A program made the position numbers and the translations under genes. Source: Candidatus Heimdallarchaeota archaeon (GTDB lineage: Archaea; Asgardarchaeota; Heimdallarchaeia; JABLTI01). Taken from it: a stretch of 64,000 nucleotides of DNA. The notes below the pieces were generated by a model. That model saw only the letters and a list, made by a program, of their open reading frames with translations. It searched no databases and was not told the origin of the DNA. The stretch is from positions 20,716 to 84,715 of the forward strand of contig DXJV01000005.1 of the NCBI GenBank assembly GCA_019056785.1. Reading direction: 5' to 3'. Below are positions 55,646 through 63,676 of the stretch, one piece after another. How positions within the stretch are numbered: position 1 is the first letter of the stretch; each line of letters begins with the position of its first letter.

Positions 55646-55924
55646 CTTTTCTTGTTTAGTTAAAAGATCATCGAGTTTTGGGGGAATGGTGTCTTTTTGA
55701 TCTGGAAGCTGCAGCATAGCATTCCAAATTTCTCCTTCCATCACCCGGCCGAAAACACGGACTTTTTTTCCAACATAAGGAGCAAATTTTCCGCTATCAA
55801 AATCAGGTGGCACTGATTCCCATGGTTCAATAGCATAAAGTTTGTATTTTTTTCCCTTTTTAGTTGTTAAGAAATACTCATTTTGCTCGTATGATATTGT
55901 TCCTAAAAGTACATCCTCTTTCAA
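55637..55924 (-). CDS. Small beta-rich protein of unknown function
   Basis: 95 residues. LLGTISYEQNEYFLTTKKGKKYKLYA, a Pro-rich turn and KVRVFGRVMEGEIWNAML suggest an OB-fold-like barrel; the C-terminus is charged (LLTKQEKKK). No catalytic or metal motif. The gene is 3 bp after the stop of the upstream charged helical gene, so they are co-transcribed. Function not known; nucleic acid or peptide binding is possible from the fold guess only. Confidence 0.55.
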   Translation of the reverse strand: MKEDVLLGTISYEQNEYFLTTKKGKKYKLYAIEPWESVPPDFDSGKFAPYVGKKVRVFGRVMEGEIWNAMLQLPDQKDTIPPKLDDLLTKQEKKK

Positions 55925-55927
55925 ACT

Positions 55928-56737
55928 TTAACCTTCCTTATCGTCCATAATTTCTTTTACTAGTTGATCGAATTGCTGTTCTTCTTGTCGTTTAATTTCG
56001 ACTATTTGCTTAACAGTTAATTCTTTATATTCTTTTATTTTTTCCTCTGGAAAGACCAGCACTGGTTTTTCTTTCTTTAATTTTGCAAGCATTTCCTTCA
56101 GCTGAGACTTAACCGCCCGCTTTTGGTCTATCTGGAGGTTTTTAATTTGTTTTTCAGTTCCTTCCTTCTTTTTGAGGCGATTGATTTTTCCTTGAAGACG
56201 AAATACTTCATTTATTGCTCGTTCAAGAAAAACGCGTAGATCATAGAGCAAAAATTTGTAGGCAAGTTCATCAATTGGATTCGTGTCTTCTTCGATGTCT
56301 TTAATTAGCTCCCTCAATTCTTGTCCGAAGGATTTTGCTTCATTCATTTCTGCTTTAAAATCCTCTAATGTTAAATCCATTTCCAATGGTGAGAACTCAT
56401 CTTTTAGCTCTTCCGCTGACTCTAAATCCATTCCCATTTCTAGCATTTGCAATTCCATATCGATAATGTCTTCTGAACCTTTTTCCCTCAATAAGTCTTG
56501 TTCACTTAATTTTTCAATCCATAGCATTTTTCCATCGAGAAGAATAAGACTCTGACGAATTGCTTTTAGACTCATGTGGTTCAGATCGTTATAAAACGCA
56601 GCAATTTCATCAAAGAGGAGATTGTAGATATTATTGGAAATGGTTTCTTCTTTTGCTATTGATTGTGCCTGTTTCTTTTTCTTTGCTTTCTCTTTCTTCT
56701 TTTTGGGAGGTTTTTGCTTGCGTTCTCGTTTTGGCAT
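55928..56737 (-). CDS. Highly charged helical protein of unknown function
   Basis: About 269 residues. N-terminal 30 are Lys-rich (KPPKKKKEKAKKKKQAQ), then long amphipathic helices with acidic (EDIIDMELQMLEMGMDLES) and basic stretches (KINRLKKKEGTEK), a coiled-coil look, and a charged C-terminus. No signal peptide, membrane span or recognised domain. ATG 56737 follows GGGA at a fair distance; a TTG at 56749 is also in frame. Paired with the small beta-rich gene downstream (3-bp gap). Confidence 0.55.
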   Translation of the reverse strand: MPKRERKQKPPKKKKEKAKKKKQAQSIAKEETISNNIYNLLFDEIAAFYNDLNHMSLKAIRQSLILLDGKMLWIEKLSEQDLLREKGSEDIIDMELQMLEMGMDLESAEELKDEFSPLEMDLTLEDFKAEMNEAKSFGQELRELIKDIEEDTNPIDELAYKFLLYDLRVFLERAINEVFRLQGKINRLKKKEGTEKQIKNLQIDQKRAVKSQLKEMLAKLKKEKPVLVFPEEKIKEYKELTVKQIVEIKRQEEQQFDQLVKEIMDDKEG

Positions 56738-56914
56738 AAGGAATCCCAAATAAAGAAATTAACCTTCTTTATTTAAACGCTTTGACTTTCATCGGTGCTT
56801 CCTCCTTCCAAATCTCATAGCAAAAAGTTGGTTTCATAAGAAAAGTTTTATATTTTAAAAAGTGAACTGAACACTATTTATCTTGACCAAATTTAGACAG
56901 GAGACTCTGCATAA

Positions 56915-57817
56915 GTGTTCTATATAGTGGATGTGTTCTCTGAGAAACCCTTTTTTGGCAATCCAACGGCAGTTGTTCTTGAAAAGAAACAGAAAAAATT
57001 TCCACCACCAGTTAGGGCGAAGATTGCTCGTGAATTAAATTTAGCAGTCACTGTTTTTGTTTCAGAGAGTGAAAAAGCAGACTATCACTTTTCTTTTTAC
57101 ACTCCAAAACAAGAAATCTCTCTCAGCGGGCATGCATGTCTTGCTGCAGCATGGCTTTTGGCTTCCCAAAAGAAACTATCCCCTGAAAAAAAGAAACTTA
57201 CTATTGAAACCAAAATCGGCAGTTTTACTTGCGAGCTCCACTGGCAAGCAGAAACGCTGGAAAAGATTTACCTCGTCTTGAAAAATCCTTCTTACAAAGA
57301 GCTCACATTTGACAAGAACAAACTTGCAGATGTATTAGGCATTCGTTCAGATAAAATCGAATCTAATGAAAAGCTGCCTTTAGTTGTTGCTGATGCTGGA
57401 AGCCCGAAACTTTTGGTGTTAATCTCGAGTAAAGAAATGGTTGATGCCCTTGTGCCGAAATTTGATGAATTAGAACGACTTTGTCGGCGGTTCAAAGTCT
57501 CCGGACTTCACCTTTACACTTTTGATACTTATTATGAGGGTTCAACCTGTTACACACGACAATTTGAAATTATTCGTGGTGTTCCTGAGTCCCCTGCGTC
57601 TGCCTTAGCCAATGGTGCTTTAGCTGCTTTTCTTGTGGAACGTGGCTTTGCCCAGCCTGGTGTTCATGTCATTGAACAAGGCGAGTCGCTGGAACGTGAA
57701 AACAAAATCGAGGTTCATGTAGCGGCTTCAAATGGCAAGGTCTCGTCGGTCAAAGTCGGTGGAAAAGCTTGTGTAGTCTTTGAATTCAAGCCATTGCTAA
57801 AATTGCCAACAGAATAA
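56915..57817 (+). CDS. PhzF-family isomerase/epimerase-like protein
   Basis: 300 residues with the double hot-dog-like PhzF layout: FGNPTAVVLE near the N-terminus, SLSGHACLAAAWLLA (family GHxT-like block with His) and the late RGVPESPASALANGA (counterpart of the ExPxTGSA motif). The catalytic Glu/Asp of PhzF correspond to Glu in AVVLE and Glu/Ser in PESP. Likely an isomerase of small metabolites; true substrate unknown. GTG 56915 start with GGAG about 12 bases upstream. Followed by the uS15 leader. Confidence 0.85.
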   Translation: MFYIVDVFSEKPFFGNPTAVVLEKKQKKFPPPVRAKIARELNLAVTVFVSESEKADYHFSFYTPKQEISLSGHACLAAAWLLASQKKLSPEKKKLTIETKIGSFTCELHWQAETLEKIYLVLKNPSYKELTFDKNKLADVLGIRSDKIESNEKLPLVVADAGSPKLLVLISSKEMVDALVPKFDELERLCRRFKVSGLHLYTFDTYYEGSTCYTRQFEIIRGVPESPASALANGALAAFLVERGFAQPGVHVIEQGESLERENKIEVHVAASNGKVSSVKVGGKACVVFEFKPLLKLPTE

Positions 57818-57951
57818 GAAGAGACAAGCGATCAAAACTCTATTAAGAAGTGGATAGTAATATTTAATAATAGTTTTAAACGCTTCCAACAATAAGCTCT
57901 AACAAATACTCAGAAGTTAGTGTTTGTTAAGAAAGATGGCTGAAATGCTAT

Positions 57952-58037
57952 CTGTTCGTAATCGGGTCACTTTTCCCCGAGGAAAAGCCATTTTCTTAGG
58001 ACGGGAATGGGATGGTGCCCACGATACGAAACATCAG
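57952..58037 (+). ncRNA. Candidate structured leader of the uS15 gene (three-way junction)
   Basis: The 86 bases before the uS15 start can fold into a three-way junction. Outer stem: 57955-57960 with 58025-58030 (6 pairs, TTCGTA/TACGAA), 57962-57964 with 58022-58024 (3), 57965-57966 with 58019-58020 (2), 57968-57969 with 58016-58017 (2), and 57952-57954 with 58035-58037 (3, CTG/CAG). Hairpin 1: 57970-57976 with 57981-57987 around a CCGA tetraloop (7 perfect pairs). Hairpin 2: 57988-57995 with 58003-58010 (8 pairs, two G-U) around a seven-base loop. Its GC content is above that of other gaps in the window. The 3' edge lies 17 bp before the uS15 ATG. S15 binds a three-way junction in 16S rRNA and several bacterial rpsO leaders regulate by a similar fold, so autoregulation is a reasonable guess. 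A 37-codon frame (57936-58049) overlaps it. Confidence 0.5.
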
Positions 58038-58054
58038 CAAAACTGGTGAAAAAA

Positions 58055-58510
58055 ATGGCGAAAATGCATTCTAGACGTAAAGGTAAATCGGGGTCAAAAC
58101 GCCCCTCCCATGCGACAATCCCGGAGTGGATTACGCAAACTCCTGAAGAAATTGAACAAAAAATTATTGAATTAGCAAAACAAGGGTTAACTTCTGCAAT
58201 GATAGGGACAGTCTTACGTGACACCTATGGTATTCCTTCTACAAAGTTAGTGATTAAGCAGAAAATCACTGAAGTTATGAAACGTGAAGGATTATATCCT
58301 GCCTTTCCGGAGGATTTCCGAAATCTTGTAAGGCGTGCTCTTGCCTTGCGCCGGCATTTGGAGGGCCATCCAAAAGATCTCCATTCAAAGTATGGCCTCC
58401 AAAAAATCGAATCTAAAATACGCCGATTGCAGAAATACTACAAAAAGAAAGGGGTTATCCCTCAGAACTTTAAATACAACCCTGAAACAGCAGCAACGAT
58501 TATTAGATAA
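58055..58510 (+). CDS. rps15: Ribosomal protein uS15 (archaeal, S13e form)
   Basis: 151 residues; the N-terminal extension [18 protein letters not shown] is the archaeal/eukaryotic form, followed by the S15 core ([19 protein letters not shown] and the C-terminal basic helix [15 protein letters not shown]). Start is ATG 58055 with GGTGA (58045-58049) at five bases; earlier in-frame starts (58007) would add non-family residues. First gene of the uS15 / RecJ-like / Pcc1 / eS1 cluster, conserved in many archaea. Binds 16S rRNA at the three-way junction of helices 20-22. Confidence 0.95.
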   Translation: MAKMHSRRKGKSGSKRPSHATIPEWITQTPEEIEQKIIELAKQGLTSAMIGTVLRDTYGIPSTKLVIKQKITEVMKREGLYPAFPEDFRNLVRRALALRRHLEGHPKDLHSKYGLQKIESKIRRLQKYYKKKGVIPQNFKYNPETAATIIR

Positions 58511-58633
58511 AAAAAAGTCGTTTTTTATCGCTTTTTCCCCTCTTTTTTCTTATTTTTAAGTGTTCTTTATAAATGAAATAGATAAAGATACTTAAGTAGC
58601 ACTGTAACGTATTCCTTGTGTGGTGTAATCTGT

Positions 58634-60229
58634 TTGTCAACTAATGCTCCGAAACCAAAGAAAGACTACAATGCCTTCATTGCAAAAATAAAAGAAGCAG
58701 TTGATTTTGTACAGGACATGAAAGGAACAGTTCTTTGTATAAGTCATATTGATGCTGATGGATTAACCTCGGCGGGGATAATCGGGAAGGCAATGCACCG
58801 CGCTCAAAAGATTTATCACATTCGATGCATCAGACAACTTGAGTTACCCATTATAAGTGAAATTTCGCGAATGCATAAAGTGAACAATATCATCTTCACT
58901 GATTTAGGAAGTGGCCAGCTGGCCGGTATTAACAAGTATCTTGCGAATCGCAAAATTCTAATTTTGGATCATCACCCTGCAATTACAGAACCCGCTCATG
59001 AGTCAATCATACACATCAACCCTTTTGATTACAATTATAATGGCACTGATGAAATCAGCGGAGCAGGAATGACTTATTTCTTCGCCAAACACCTCGATGA
59101 ACGCAATATCGACTCCGCGCCAATAGCAGTTGTTGGTGCCCTTGCCGACAGGCAGGATAAAGGAAAGAAAAAAGCATTGAAAGGCTTGAACAAAAAAATC
59201 GTTCAAGATGGCATTAAAGCCGGCTTATTAGAAGAGCGACTCGATATCCGGCTCTTTGGGCGCGAAACCCGACCCATCTATCAAGCACTTGAATACACCA
59301 CTGACCCCTTTCTTCCGGGTTTAACCGGTGATGGCGACATGTGCTTACGTTTCATGCGGGACACAAAAATACCGCAACAAAAAGGAGATGAATGGCGTTC
59401 TCTTCAAGATTTGTCCAGTGAGGAGCGACGAACACTTGTCGAAGCACTAATAACCTATGGATTACAAAACGGTATGTCAGCTGAAGAATCTCAAAGCATT
59501 CTTGGCATGGTTTATGTTCTAACAAAAGAACAGAAAGGAACATTATTGCGTGATGCAAGAGAATTTGGTTCACTCTTGAATTCTTGTGGACGGTTGCATG
59601 CTACCGGTATTGCTATAGGTATTTGTATGGGGGAGCGAAAATTCCTGCTCCAGGAAGCAGAGAATATTATGTCGGAGTATCGTAGGAAGATTTCAAAATT
59701 TATTGAAATTATTAATACTGATAGCGAACACTTGAAAGAATATCCAAATTTGTTAGTATTTGATGGCCGGGACCTTATCGATGACTCAATGATTGGCACC
59801 GTAACTTCCATTGCCATTTCTACGAAGAAATTCATTAATAAAAAGAAACCGCTGGTTGGTTTTGCTAAATCTGATGATGGAACAATAAAGGTCAGCAGCC
59901 GGGGGACAACCCAATTAGTCGAAAAAGGGCTAAATCTGGGGCTTGCACTTCGGGAAGCAGTTGAAAAACTTGGCACTAAAGCAGAAGGTGGAGGGCATAA
60001 TATTGCTGCAGGAGCACGCATTCCTCAAGGAACCGAAGCATTACTAATCGAGAATTTGAATGAAGCATTAGAAAAGCAAATTGGTGAGAAAAAACCAGAA
60101 GTGAAACAAACAACGCTAATACCAAAAAAAGATAAAAGTACAGGTAGTTCTTCCTCGAGTAAACATTCCAAGTCAACTACTAAGTCTTCAACAAAGACGA
60201 AAAAAACCAATTCATCAAAGAAAAAGTGA
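58634..60229 (+). CDS. Archaeal RecJ-like DHH exonuclease (GAN type)
   Basis: 531 residues. Motif I reads SHIDADGLTSAGI, DHH motif ILDHHPAITEPAHE and DHHA1 motif EGGGHNIAAGARIP are complete, so a metal-dependent 5'-3' or RNA/DNA exonuclease is expected; relatives pair with the GINS complex at replication forks (Cdc45-like family) or act in RNA decay. The C-terminus (about 490-531) is a Ser/Thr/Lys-rich tail. TTG 58634 follows GGTG at eight bases; TTG 58616 is in frame too. The gene sits in the ribosomal cluster as in other archaea, 24 bp before Pcc1. Confidence 0.9.
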   Translation: MSTNAPKPKKDYNAFIAKIKEAVDFVQDMKGTVLCISHIDADGLTSAGIIGKAMHRAQKIYHIRCIRQLELPIISEISRMHKVNNIIFTDLGSGQLAGINKYLANRKILILDHHPAITEPAHESIIHINPFDYNYNGTDEISGAGMTYFFAKHLDERNIDSAPIAVVGALADRQDKGKKKALKGLNKKIVQDGIKAGLLEERLDIRLFGRETRPIYQALEYTTDPFLPGLTGDGDMCLRFMRDTKIPQQKGDEWRSLQDLSSEERRTLVEALITYGLQNGMSAEESQSILGMVYVLTKEQKGTLLRDAREFGSLLNSCGRLHATGIAIGICMGERKFLLQEAENIMSEYRRKISKFIEIINTDSEHLKEYPNLLVFDGRDLIDDSMIGTVTSIAISTKKFINKKKPLVGFAKSDDGTIKVSSRGTTQLVEKGLNLGLALREAVEKLGTKAEGGGHNIAAGARIPQGTEALLIENLNEALEKQIGEKKPEVKQTTLIPKKDKSTGSSSSSKHSKSTTKSSTKTKKTNSSKKK

Positions 60230-60253
60230 CCCAAAAAACAGGTGTGAAAGGCA

Positions 60254-60520
60254 ATGGCAGAGCAAAACCATCTGATAACATTGAACCTAACCTTAAAACT
60301 TCCTTTTAAAACTCCGAAATTGGCTGAAACCGTAAACAAAGCCACAGCACCAGAAAATATCGAAGCTCCTTCAACAATTACGCTCTCATCGCAAGTTGTT
60401 GATAAGCAGCTCATTATAACAGTTAAAGCTGAGAATAACATTAGAGATTTCATTACTACTTTAGATGATTACCTCGAGAAAATCGATCTTTCTCTAAAAA
60501 CCGTCGCAGTTTTAGAATAA
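60254..60520 (+). CDS. pcc1: KEOPS complex subunit Pcc1
   Basis: 88 residues: strand-helix-strand-strand-helix pattern of Pcc1 (LNLTLKLPFKTPKLAETVNKA, IEAPSTITLSSQVVDKQLIITVKAEN, FITTLDDYLEKIDLSL). Pcc1 is the dimerising subunit of KEOPS, which makes the t6A modification on tRNAs with Kae1 and Bud32, not in this window. Located between the RecJ-like gene and eS1, its common archaeal place. ATG 60254 preceded by a GGTG/AAAGG region. Confidence 0.88.
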   Translation: MAEQNHLITLNLTLKLPFKTPKLAETVNKATAPENIEAPSTITLSSQVVDKQLIITVKAENNIRDFITTLDDYLEKIDLSLKTVAVLE

Positions 60521-60662
60521 TCGTTAGTCTTTTATTCTATTCTCAATTTTAAGGAAAATATTTTAATAGGGACAAGGGTGTCTCGAATACATTTGGTAAG
60601 GAAAACATACCAAAAATCATTAGACTATCCAATTATTAAAAGAATAAAATGGAGAATAAAAA

Positions 60663-61322
60663 TTGAGTAAAAGAACCGCAGGAAGAAAAAGAAAAGGTCA
60701 AGAGAGTAGACGTGTCGTCGATAAATTCTCTCTAAAAACGTGGTATAAAATCATAGCGCCAGAAAATTTCGGTGGAGAGCAAATTGCCGAAACGCCGGCG
60801 GCAGACCCTGACATGGTTGTTGGGCGAACAGTACAAACCACCATGATGGACCTTACCAACGATTATAAAAAGATGCATGTGAAAATTACTTTCAAAATTA
60901 AAAAAGTGAAGGGTGATATTGCTTATACTCACTTTCGAGGGCATGAATACACACGCGACTATCTTCGTTCCATGATCCGACGAAGGCGGACACGTATTGA
61001 TGGCATCTTTAATATCACATCGAAAGATGGTGCAAGGTTACGAGTAAGTATAATTGCTCTTACGCCTTTCCGATGTAAATCAAGCCATGAAAAAGGCATT
61101 CGAAAAGTGATGCAAAACATCGTTTTAAAACGAGCTGAAAAACTTCCTTTCGATAAATTGGTGAGAGATATCGTCTCAGGGAAAATGGCTACAGAAATTT
61201 ACAAGAAAGCAAAGAAAATCCATCCGATACAAAATGTAGATGTTTGGAAAAGCCGCGTTCTGAATCTGCCAACAATAAAGTTAGAAGAGGAAGTAAAACC
61301 GGCTGAACCTGCAAAAGCCTAA
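60663..61322 (+). CDS. rps1e: Ribosomal protein eS1 (S3Ae)
   Basis: 219 residues with the eS1 core: WYKIIAPENFGGEQIAETPA near the N-terminus, ITFKIKKVKGDIAYTHFRGHEYTRDYLRSM, RRRRTRIDGIFNITSKDGARLR. TTG 60663 is nine bases after GGAG. In the +1 frame after residue ~218 the sequence runs on as a charged tail (PKETVKEETKEEAKPSSTA) to a stop at 61377, so the annotated end may be a frameshift from a longer acidic tail. Last gene of the ribosomal cluster; a strong hairpin terminator follows. Confidence 0.94.
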   Translation: MSKRTAGRKRKGQESRRVVDKFSLKTWYKIIAPENFGGEQIAETPAADPDMVVGRTVQTTMMDLTNDYKKMHVKITFKIKKVKGDIAYTHFRGHEYTRDYLRSMIRRRRTRIDGIFNITSKDGARLRVSIIALTPFRCKSSHEKGIRKVMQNIVLKRAEKLPFDKLVRDIVSGKMATEIYKKAKKIHPIQNVDVWKSRVLNLPTIKLEEEVKPAEPAKA

Positions 61323-61384
61323 AGAAACAGTAAAAGAAGAGACAAAGGAAGAAGCAAAACCTTCTTCTACTGCTTGAATTTCTG

Positions 61385-61420
61385 AGCAGAGATATACCCT
61401 CTGCTAATCACTTTCTTTTT
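61385..61420 (+). terminator. Intrinsic-type terminator of the eS1 cluster
   Basis: AGCAGAG (61385-61391) pairs perfectly with CTCTGCT (61399-61405) around a seven-base loop, followed within a few bases by a T-rich run (61411-61420). It ends the uS15 / RecJ / Pcc1 / eS1 transcript and separates it from the agmatinase-like gene. Confidence 0.6.
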
Positions 61421-61512
61421 TCTTACAAGAATTTCTTCCGATTTTTAGTTTGTGAAGATGAAGACTTTAAAGGAACCGTTCTTATGTGTTCTTACAGTAT
61501 TTTTAATCGTTT

Positions 61513-62544
61513 GTGATGAAGATGACACGAAAAAGGCAAGAAGAACAGCCAGAAGAAAAAGACTTACAATTCCAAAAGATCTCACTCTTATCTTCCACTA
61601 TGCGTCACTGGGAAAATCACCAAAAGAAAGGCTACGACCCCAATGAAACGAGAATTTCAGATCTATTGGAATGTTGGTCAGGAGAAAGTGGGCCGGCAAT
61701 AGGTCTTCTTGGCATTCCCTTTGATTCGGCAGTGTTGGGAAGGAAAGGTGCAAAAGGTGGCCCTAAAAAAATCCGCGATTCGATACGTTATTTTAAAGCC
61801 TATGATTGGCGGAGAGACTTTTGGTTTGGCGATAAAAAAATCTATGATTTTGGCGATATCATTTTTGATGCCCAATCTGTGCTCGAATGTCATAACCACA
61901 TAACAGAAATAATCACAAAAATAGTGGCAAAAAACTTCACAGTTATTACTCTGGGGGGTGATCATTCCATTACTTATCCCCTTGTGAAGGGAATGAAAGA
62001 ACATTACAGAGAACCGATCGGGTTGATAAACATTGATGCCCATTTAGATGTTCGGGAAGTGATAAATGGGCGGATAAGCAGTGGTACACCCTTCCGTCGT
62101 TTATTGGAAAAGAATGTTATCGCCGGGAAGAATTTTGTAGAGCTCGGAATTCGAAATTTCGCGAATGCTAAAAAGTATCGGCAATATGCTGAAAAACAAG
62201 GTGCCACAATCTTCACTGTCGAGGAAATTCAGATTATGGGGTTGGAAAGCGTTTTAGCTACAACACTCGAGAATATTACAGCTGAGACAGAATTTACCTA
62301 TATCTCGTTGGACTTGGACAGTTTAGATCAAATTTTTGCTCCCGGAGTAAGTGCACCAACACCTGCTGGTTTAACACCAACACAAATCGCGCAAATCATT
62401 CGGAAAGTTGTTTCCGAGACAAACACAATTGGTATGGATATCGTCGAGTTGAACCCCATATACGACACAGCTGATACGACTGCAATTAATGCTGCTTTAT
62501 TTCTCGTTGAGTTTTGTGCGAGTCACTTTTACAAGCACTCTTAA
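61513..62544 (+). CDS. Ureohydrolase family enzyme (agmatinase-like)
   Basis: Binuclear manganese hydrolase releasing urea from agmatine or a related guanidino compound, a step in archaeal polyamine synthesis. Metal ligands are complete: GGDHSITYP (His), INIDAHLDVRE (Asp-x-His-x-Asp), and SLDLDSLDQIFAPG (Asp-x-Asp), with the APTPAGLTP loop. 343 residues; the first ~45 are a charged extension not needed for the fold. GTG 61513 or ATG 61516 start; no clear Shine-Dalgarno. Agmatinase is the most common member, but formimidoylglutamase-type activity is not excluded. Confidence 0.88.
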   Translation: MMKMTRKRQEEQPEEKDLQFQKISLLSSTMRHWENHQKKGYDPNETRISDLLECWSGESGPAIGLLGIPFDSAVLGRKGAKGGPKKIRDSIRYFKAYDWRRDFWFGDKKIYDFGDIIFDAQSVLECHNHITEIITKIVAKNFTVITLGGDHSITYPLVKGMKEHYREPIGLINIDAHLDVREVINGRISSGTPFRRLLEKNVIAGKNFVELGIRNFANAKKYRQYAEKQGATIFTVEEIQIMGLESVLATTLENITAETEFTYISLDLDSLDQIFAPGVSAPTPAGLTPTQIAQIIRKVVSETNTIGMDIVELNPIYDTADTTAINAALFLVEFCASHFYKHS

Positions 62545-63628
62545 CGCCGCCTTCGAAAGATCATGAAGAAATAAAATATCACGAAAAGCACTCCAGCACC
62601 GCCAAGAATTGATCCACCAATAATGAAGAGAAGTTCCCATTTCCAATGTGTTGGCGTAAAATAGAGAGAATCAACTCTATTTTTAATGGCAATTAAACAT
62701 TTAGAAAATTGTTCCGGCTTAATGACAAAAGCTTTTGCTTCCTCCGCCTGTCGCCATTCATCAACCCCATTCGATTGAATGGCAATTTGATAAAAGGAAT
62801 CGTAATAATAATCATATCCTGGCGCTCTGTAATAATCTTTTAGCTGGAAAAAGCCAAGAGAAATCAGTTCATTAAGTAATTCTTGAATATCTGAGCTTGA
62901 CATGTCTTTATTTTCCATCAGATCAGCATCGCCAAATTTGAAGGAGACATGGCCATTACTTGAGATGGCAAAATGATAATAAGGATTTAATCCATCAGGG
63001 TCGTAATAATAATATCCATAAGAGAAACCTTCCCCAGGCCAATGAAAGAGATGGATGGTAAAGTTTTCTAAATTAATGGCAGGCGTTTCTTTCAAGTTGC
63101 CGATCGTCATGCCAATTGAAGCGGTATGATTTCTCGAGGGATCACTTTCTTGGTAGAAAAAAGCAGAGACATTGATGAAATTGCCAGCCGAATAATGGGA
63201 AACATTCCAGTCATAACCCAAATTCCAATAATGTTGATTATACTTCGCAAATTCATAGCTAGAATTGAAGATAGTCGTTTCATTTGCGTACATTTCAAAA
63301 ATATATTCCTCTTCATCAGAATAGAAAGGCAAGGAATTCCAATAATGATAGTTCACAAAGAGAATCACCGGATTATACGAGATGTTAGCGCCATCAGGAA
63401 GATCCCAGAAAATTGGCTCCTCAGATGCACTAGTTATAAAATCGCCCTCTGGTCTAGAATTGCTTTGAGGTATGTTGAAAAAATTTTCAAAAGCACTTGT
63501 TTGTTCTTTAAATGGCTGTGAGAAATAAAAGCACGTGTTTGTGCAGAAAGAGTGAAACATATTGTGAGAAGAAAAAGGGTTAGAATTGCCAAGACTTTAA
63601 CTGAATTTTGGCATTGTCTCTTTGGCAT
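62541..63628 (-). CDS. Secreted, membrane-anchored surface protein (signal peptide in shifted frame)
   Basis: The main frame (62541-63560, 339 residues) encodes an Asn/Tyr/Ser-rich extracellular region with many N-x-S/T sites and a C-terminal membrane helix (LFIIGGSILGGAGVLFVIF) with a basic end (FRRRR). Its own ATG gives no signal peptide. Just upstream, in another frame from ATG 63628, a typical signal sequence is encoded (MPKRQCQNSVKVLAILTLF...TLSAQT), so one base shift near 63526-63530 would join them. Real or assembly error. The protein overlaps the agmatinase stop by 4 bp on the opposite strand. Family unknown; likely cell-surface. Confidence 0.6.
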
Positions 63629-63676
63629 TTTGACAACCACTTTTAAAAAAAGCGTTCTATAAATAATTAAATCTAT

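Noticed and set aside
57936..58049. 37-codon open frame before the uS15 gene ending in the Shine-Dalgarno
   Set aside because: It overlaps the folded leader and has no clear ribosome site or family; kept only as an alternative reading of that region.
61452..61646. Short plus-strand open frame overlapping the agmatinase start
   Set aside because: It lies in a different frame over the gene start, is basic and without pattern; the agmatinase frame carries the conserved metal motifs.
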